DNA of 64,000 nt from Biomphalaria glabrata. Its lineage: Eukaryota > Mollusca > Gastropoda > Planorbidae. The translations under genes and the position numbers were made by a program. The stretch covers positions 13,149,001-13,213,000 of the forward strand of contig NC_074723.1 of assembly GCF_947242115.1 (NCBI RefSeq), read 5' to 3'. Positions 61,309 to 64,000 of the stretch are shown in pieces (positions within the stretch are counted from its first letter, which is position 1; each line of letters begins with the position of its first letter). The notes beneath the pieces were generated by a model, which worked only from the letters and a program-made list of their open reading frames with translations, had not been told where the DNA came from and searched no databases.

Positions 61309-61340
<32 letters not shown>

Positions 61341-61922
61341 GAAGGAGAAACATAACTACTTCTTTGCAAATAATGCACAAAATGCAAGTTGGCTATTTTT
61401 AAGTGGATATTTCTGATTGTAAACTTACAGTCTTTGAATGGCAATTTTTTTAAAATGTTTCATTTGGCTGTTAGAAATAAAAAGATTAGTAACAACAAGT
61501 AGAGACAAAAAAGAGATGTTAAGGCCTTGAATACAGATAACGTTTACCTTTATAGAAAGTTATTACACAATTGACAAAAATTATTAGCAAATATACTATT
61601 ATTTCAACAAAATTCTTTTGTATGACTTAAATGGTGAGTAAATATTGTCTTTATAAGCAACATGTTAAAGCTTAATTTTACTTTCTGAATTTTCTCAAAC
61701 AATAATTGGGAAGTTTTATATGTAAAGGAGTGAATCTCTACAGAAATAATTTTCTCATTATTTTGACAAGAATTATTTCTCATGTAGTTTATTTTGGTGT
61801 CAGTTGTAAAAGTTGACTACAACAATAAAAACATTGTTCCCTGACTCACCTGTAAACACCTAATCTTCTGCTGGGTACTTTACCAATTTCATTTGGCGAT
61901 TCTTCTGTGGAAGTAACTGAAA
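45182..61922 (-). CDS. ephexin-family RhoGEF (ARHGEF5/15/16/19/26 group), 3' 21 coding exons
   Basis: Minus-strand exons: 61850-61922, 61429-61467, 59978-60047, 58574-58811, 57770-58184, 56972-57036, 56560-56617, 56393-56413, 54425-54560, 54048-54219, 52593-52813, 52202-52258, 51473-51651, 50775-50927, 49962-50163, 49757-49846, 49453-49622, 48047-48232, 47812-47891, 47348-47452 and 45182-45348. All junctions are GT-AG and phase-compatible: 964 residues plus stop, missing the N-terminus. Order: basic/acidic linker (60-139), proline-rich region with PPPPPLPPR and SPPLPPRNP (about 225-255), DH domain (about 517-715; [38 protein letters not shown]), PH (about 735-865; [29 protein letters not shown]) and SH3 (about 878-935). 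DH-PH exchanges GDP on Rho GTPases; the SH3 probably engages proline motifs, perhaps its own. No PDZ-ligand C-terminus (ends NELTRH). The subfamily member is not resolved. Confidence 0.93.
46203..47078. mobile_element. 876-bp TTAA-flanked non-autonomous element
   Basis: TTAA at 46199-46202 and 47079-47082 flanks inverted ends AGGGAACTCC and AGGGAAACTCC. No transposase is visible inside; there is a (TA)n tract near 46765-46788. TTAA and short TIRs suggest a piggyBac-type parent. It lies in the RhoGEF last intron. Confidence 0.65.
47348..47891 (-). CDS. RhoGEF exons: PH end and SH3 start
   Basis: Exon 47812-47891 ([18 protein letters not shown], ending YDFWD across the junction) closes the PH domain with the family's SERARWI motif. 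Exon 47348-47452 ([34 protein letters not shown]) opens the SH3 domain. Confidence 0.92.
48047..49622 (-). CDS. RhoGEF exons: PH domain
   Basis: Exon 49453-49622 encodes [19 protein letters not shown] and [17 protein letters not shown]. Exon 48047-48232 encodes [18 protein letters not shown], an alanine-rich loop and [20 protein letters not shown]. Similar order and spacing are seen in human ARHGEF26 and relatives. Element E copy 2 lies between them. Confidence 0.93.
49063..49236. mobile_element. hAT-like MITE family E, copy 2, with perfect TSD
   Basis: Ends CAGAGCTTTTTTTGTA and (inverted) CAGTGCTTTTTTTGTA, 174 bp, flanked by perfect 8-bp duplications GTAACAAC (49055-49062 and 49237-49244). 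Internal GGTACACACCGGTACTGCG and TACCGGCACCT motifs are repeated near both ends. It shares its body with the copy at 31544. Confidence 0.92.
49757..51651 (-). CDS. RhoGEF exons: DH (Rho exchange) domain
   Basis: Exons 51473-51651, 50775-50927, 49962-50163 and 49757-49846 encode, in order, [19 protein letters not shown] (conserved region 1), [75 protein letters not shown] (conserved region 3) and [14 protein letters not shown]. The QRITR/PLL core is intact, so exchange activity is expected. Confidence 0.95.
50345..50570 (-). mobile_element. SINE family B, copy 2
   Basis: On the minus strand: head GGCACTGTGGCTGAGTGGTA, B box GGGTTCAAATTC, body ACCCAGCTCCATTGGGTACC and AGTAAAGGCGGTTGGTTG, then GCTGGCCATATGACAC. 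It lies in the intron between two DH exons. Confidence 0.85.
51985..52168 (-). mobile_element. SINE family A, copy 4 (full length)
   Basis: On the minus strand: GTTGCCTGGTCATGTGGTTT, B box GGGTTCAAACCC, GGAGGTTTGGACTAGGAAGT, CTGAAGGAACATCCGAAACA and tail ACATTTTACAAACAAACAAG. It is a good family reference copy. Confidence 0.9.
52202..54560 (-). CDS. RhoGEF exons: linker before the DH domain
   Basis: Exons 54425-54560 (Ser-rich [34 protein letters not shown]), 54048-54219 ([35 protein letters not shown]), 52593-52813 ([35 protein letters not shown]) and 52202-52258 ([19 protein letters not shown]). The segment [19 protein letters not shown] matches the conserved helix that precedes the DH domain in ephexins. 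The tyrosines in DENLYVD, EHIYG, DIYVS and SLYEDV look like kinase sites, but that is inference. Confidence 0.9.
53728..53943 (-). mobile_element. SINE family B, copy 3 (diverged)
   Basis: On the minus strand: head AAAGTGGCTGTGTGGTAAAG, B box GGGTTTGAATC, then body traces GTACCTGATA and CTGGCCACATGACAC. It is older than the other two copies by its number of differences. Confidence 0.8.
56393..57036 (-). CDS. RhoGEF exons including a 21-bp microexon
   Basis: Exons 56972-57036 ([19 protein letters not shown]), 56560-56617 ([18 protein letters not shown]) and 56393-56413. The last is only 21 bp (GAAGAAGAAATCCATTTTTG plus G), bounded by CACCAATAG and GG|GTAAGG. It adds seven residues (KKKSIFG) and keeps phase whether included or skipped. 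Confidence 0.8.
57364..57438. repeat. tandem duplication of about 38 bp
   Basis: TATTTCTTTCTGATTGTTTT followed by TTGAAATTTTAACACTA occurs twice in a row in a RhoGEF intron. Confidence 0.85.
57770..58184 (-). CDS. RhoGEF exon: acidic/Ser segment and proline-rich SH3 ligands
   Basis: 415 bp, the largest exon. It encodes [20 protein letters not shown], a serine-rich stretch with [15 protein letters not shown], then [26 protein letters not shown] and [11 protein letters not shown]. Class-type SH3 ligand motifs (PLPPR) are clear. Confidence 0.9.
58574..58811 (-). CDS. RhoGEF exon: acidic then strongly basic linker
   Basis: Phase 0 in, phase 1 out. It encodes [37 protein letters not shown] and a lysine-rich block [20 protein letters not shown] that may serve as a membrane or nuclear targeting patch. 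Confidence 0.85.
58866..59115. repeat. dispersed repeat D, copy 2 (CAGGGCC end)
   Basis: Begins CAGGGCCAGTCCTACAGATT, with GGGGCCCTATGCG, and runs parallel to 10806-11080 through TTCGTCTTTGCATTTTATTC and CGATAAACATTCAGACCTGC. The terminus resembles hAT ends. No partner end or TSD was found. Confidence 0.7.
59978..60047 (-). CDS. RhoGEF exon: lysine/serine-rich linker
   Basis: Acceptor ATTTCTCGTAG and donor ACA|GTAAGC, 70 bp. It encodes [18 protein letters not shown] then SEDKT, low complexity. It is supported by phase on both sides rather than by homology. Confidence 0.7.
61319..61339 (+). repeat. 21-base G run after a T tract
   Basis: A pyrimidine tract (T8 C T11) switches directly to 21 consecutive G. 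It can form a G-quadruplex, and it is also a common assembly or sequencing weak point. Confidence 0.95.
61429..61467 (-). CDS. RhoGEF 39-bp exon, probably optional
   Basis: Acceptor TTTATTTCTAACAG and donor ACT|GTAAGT. It is a multiple of three in the right phase (phase 2 in and out) and encodes [12 protein letters not shown]. Skipping it also leaves the frame open, so it may be a cassette exon. Confidence 0.55.
61850..61922 (-). CDS. RhoGEF first exon visible in the window
   Basis: Acceptor GCATTATTTCAG, immediately followed by a second TTTCAG inside the exon, and donor CAG|GTGAGT. It encodes [19 protein letters not shown] then LGVY. It enters with two bases of a split codon, so at least one more coding exon lies further upstream. 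Confidence 0.65.
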
Positions 61923-62197
61923 CTGAAATAATGCCAAAAAAAATAATGTATCAGCTATGTTACTTTCACATTTAAAATCTAACTCAATTCTGATCTGAAA
62001 ATAATAATTTCCAAAAAAATATTATGCATGACTGACAGACAAATGACAATGTAAGTAAGAGAAGTTCATTTAGAGTAGCAATATGAAATTTCTAGCATAA
62101 ACGAGGATATAGTAACTTAGGTCCTCCCTTAAAGAAAAAAAAAACAATAGCTTTTAAATATGGAACATTTGATATACTGACAAGTTTCACTGAGCAT

Positions 62198-62374
62198 GTT
62201 TGTAAAATGTTTTATATGTTTTGGATGTTCCTTCAGAGTTGAAGATAATTACTTCCTAGTCCAAACCTCCCGCAGGACAACGAGGGATGGGGGTGGGCAG
62301 GATTTGAACCCTGGACCATTGATAAATCTGAACGACAGTCCAGCGCACAAACCACACGACCAGGCAGCCATCCT
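62198..62374 (-). mobile_element. SINE family A, copy 5 (full length)
   Basis: On the minus strand: GGCTGCCTGGTCGTGTGGTT, GTGCGCTGGACTGTCGTTC, B box GGGTTCAAATCC, GGAGGTTTGGACTAGGAAGT and a tail ending ACATTTTACAAACA. Together with the copy at 51985 it defines the family. Confidence 0.9.
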
Positions 62375-62379
62375 GCATT

Positions 62380-63640
62380 GATTTTTATAGCCTTAAATTG
62401 GAACAAACTAAATCTAAATTTTGAAATTAACAAGTGAATATTTTAGAAATTTGAATGGCTATATAAAATAAAAATTTGGCAAAAATTAACATTACAGGGA
62501 ATATTACAGTGGACAACTCAGCCAATATAAAATAAATGTTTACAAAACAATTGGTGTGTTGAAACTAATAGAAAGCAATAGGTCAATGTAATTTATAATC
62601 ATTATGAGAAGAAATGATTTGCTAGGTTACTGAAGTTACTGACAACTATAAACACCTTAATAGACTCTAGTACCTTACATCTCTAAAAAGCTCACACCAC
62701 AGATAACTTCTTCCAGAATTTTTTAAACATTTTCACATTAGAAATAGTAAGAAATGATCATCTAGATGTATCATTCTATGTGTTGTCTACCTATAGAGAA
62801 TAGGTAAACAACACATGACATGTTCTCAACCAATCAACATACCACTTCAATATTAGGACTACACAAAATATGTTGAACAGCAGACTTATTCCTATTGAAC
62901 ACTACAGTGGACAGGTCACTCTCTACTGACCTTATACAGTAACAATGGCTTCAATATATCCAAAGAGGGAGAAAGCACAGGTGACCAGCCTAGACTAGAC
63001 AGGCACCTATACCTATTTTTATCTCTACACACTTTCTTGTCAGACAAGTGTACAACGGGTCCACAACACAGCAGATTATGTTGAAGTGCTATATGTCAGT
63101 GACTATTGTATGTGTGTCAATACTAGTCTACAACCACGGGTGCACACAATTGACTAAAAAGAAAAGGGGGTGCACACAGTTGACTAAAAGAAAAAGTGTT
63201 GGCGTGTAGCCTACGTGGGAGACTGATAACCTACATTCACAATGTTATCAAACAAACTGAATAATGGGAGGGGGCGGGGAGAGGTATTTACTTAAAGGGT
63301 AACGGCTATTCTTGACTGCTGGTACAGGAAATCAAGGCTTTGAATAGTTGCCATGTGATGCTGAACTCTACAATAACTTTGGCGTCTGTTATTATTAGAC
63401 ATCAAAAAGCTAAAAATACAAATACGATCCTCGTATACAAGATAAAACAGTAATTAATGAACACTTTTCTGGGCTGTCCCCCCCTCCCCCCCCAAAAAAA
63501 AATCCGAAAGGGCAGTTACTCAAATAATACGGTTGCATTGCTAAAAAAATCGAGACTGATCTAGATCTACGCCTTTTATTCTTCTTTTTTTTTTATATAT
63601 ATTGTGAATTAGTAGTGTACAATGCAACAATGATAGGCGT
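62380..63640. other. upstream RhoGEF region, no exon identified
   Basis: It should contain an intron and possibly a 5' exon of the RhoGEF, but no donor with a convincing phase-1 exon was found. A 31-bp tandem duplication (GGGTGCACACAGTTGACTAA type) lies at about 63138-63200. Confidence 0.5.
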
Positions 63641-63641
63641 A

Positions 63642-64000
63642 CTAATGTCAATGTCACATGTATGAGACTTCACTCAGTGCAGCTTAGGAAAGTGTGAGTG
63701 TGTGTGTGCTAATGCCAATGTCACATGTATGAGACTTCACTCAATGCAGCTTAGGAAAGTGTGTGTGTGTGTGCTAATGTCAATGTCACATTTATGAGAC
63801 TTCACTCAGTGCAGCTTAGGAAAGTGTGTGTGTATGCTAATGCCAATGTCACATGTATGAGACTTCACTCAATGCAGCTTAGGAAAGTGTGTGTGTGTGT
63901 GCTAATGTCAATGTAACATGTATGATACTTCACTCAGTGCAGCTTAGGAAAGTGTGTGTGTGTGTGTGTGCTAATGTCAATGTCACATGTATGAGACTTC
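63642..64000. repeat. 63-69 bp satellite with two alternating unit types
   Basis: Unit starts (CTAATG) lie at 63642, 63709, 63774, 63837, 63902 and 63971. Each unit is CTAATG(T/C)CAATGTCAC, ATGTATGAGACTTCACTCA, (G/A)TGCAGCTTAGGAAAG and a GT tract of varying length, which explains the length spread. Units with TCAATG carry CAGTGCAG and units with CCAATG carry CAATGCAG, in strict alternation. The array runs off the right edge. Confidence 0.93.

Noticed and set aside
62380-63640. 5' coding exon of the RhoGEF
   Set aside because: Several weak donors exist (for example near 63290) but none gave an open, phase-1 exon with a credible start, so none is annotated.

Overview
This is AT-rich animal DNA with long introns, GT-AG splice junctions and many interspersed repeats. 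A TDP-43 orthologue, an ephexin-family RhoGEF and a secreted chitin-binding protein, together with two molluscan-looking tRNA-derived SINE families and long tracts dense in CTAGATCT, suggest a heterobranch gastropod, probably a freshwater pulmonate snail of the Biomphalaria/Bulinus kind. The taxon is inferred from style; no sequence search was run.

Layout. 1-1020 is a 34-bp satellite array with a 340-bp higher-order period. About 1470-13220 (+) holds the 3' part of a multi-exon membrane-protein gene whose 5' end lies outside the window; its introns carry a MITE, SINEs and a near-perfect 17-bp minisatellite, and a mariner-like MITE and a decayed copy of its last exon follow it. 15217-17815 (+) is a complete three-exon gene for a secreted protein with one chitin-binding (CBM14) domain and a long low-complexity tail, with a TATA box and a poly(A) signal. 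22140-34796 (-) is a complete six-exon TARDBP (TDP-43) gene encoding 440 residues; its introns host an intact 588-codon piggyBac element and several MITEs. About 35000-40100 is a repeat-filled intergenic region (non-autonomous hAT element, CR1/L2-like LINE tail, SINEs). 45182-61922 (-) is an ephexin-type RhoGEF with 21 phase-consistent coding exons (964 residues visible) and DH-PH-SH3 architecture; its 5' end is not in view. The window ends in a second satellite with 63-69 bp units of two alternating types.

The exon models were built by hand from splice signals, reading phase and family similarity. The TARDBP and RhoGEF models each close with no phase conflict across all exons, which makes them the firmest calls. 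The genes are neighbours rather than a pathway: RNA processing (TDP-43), cytoskeletal signalling (RhoGEF), extracellular matrix or lining (chitin-binding protein) and an unassigned membrane protein. The repeat content is the other main story: three TTAA-flanked elements, a hAT-like MITE family with intact 8-bp target duplications, a separate 8-bp-TSD MITE, a mariner-like MITE, and two SINE families with five and three copies.
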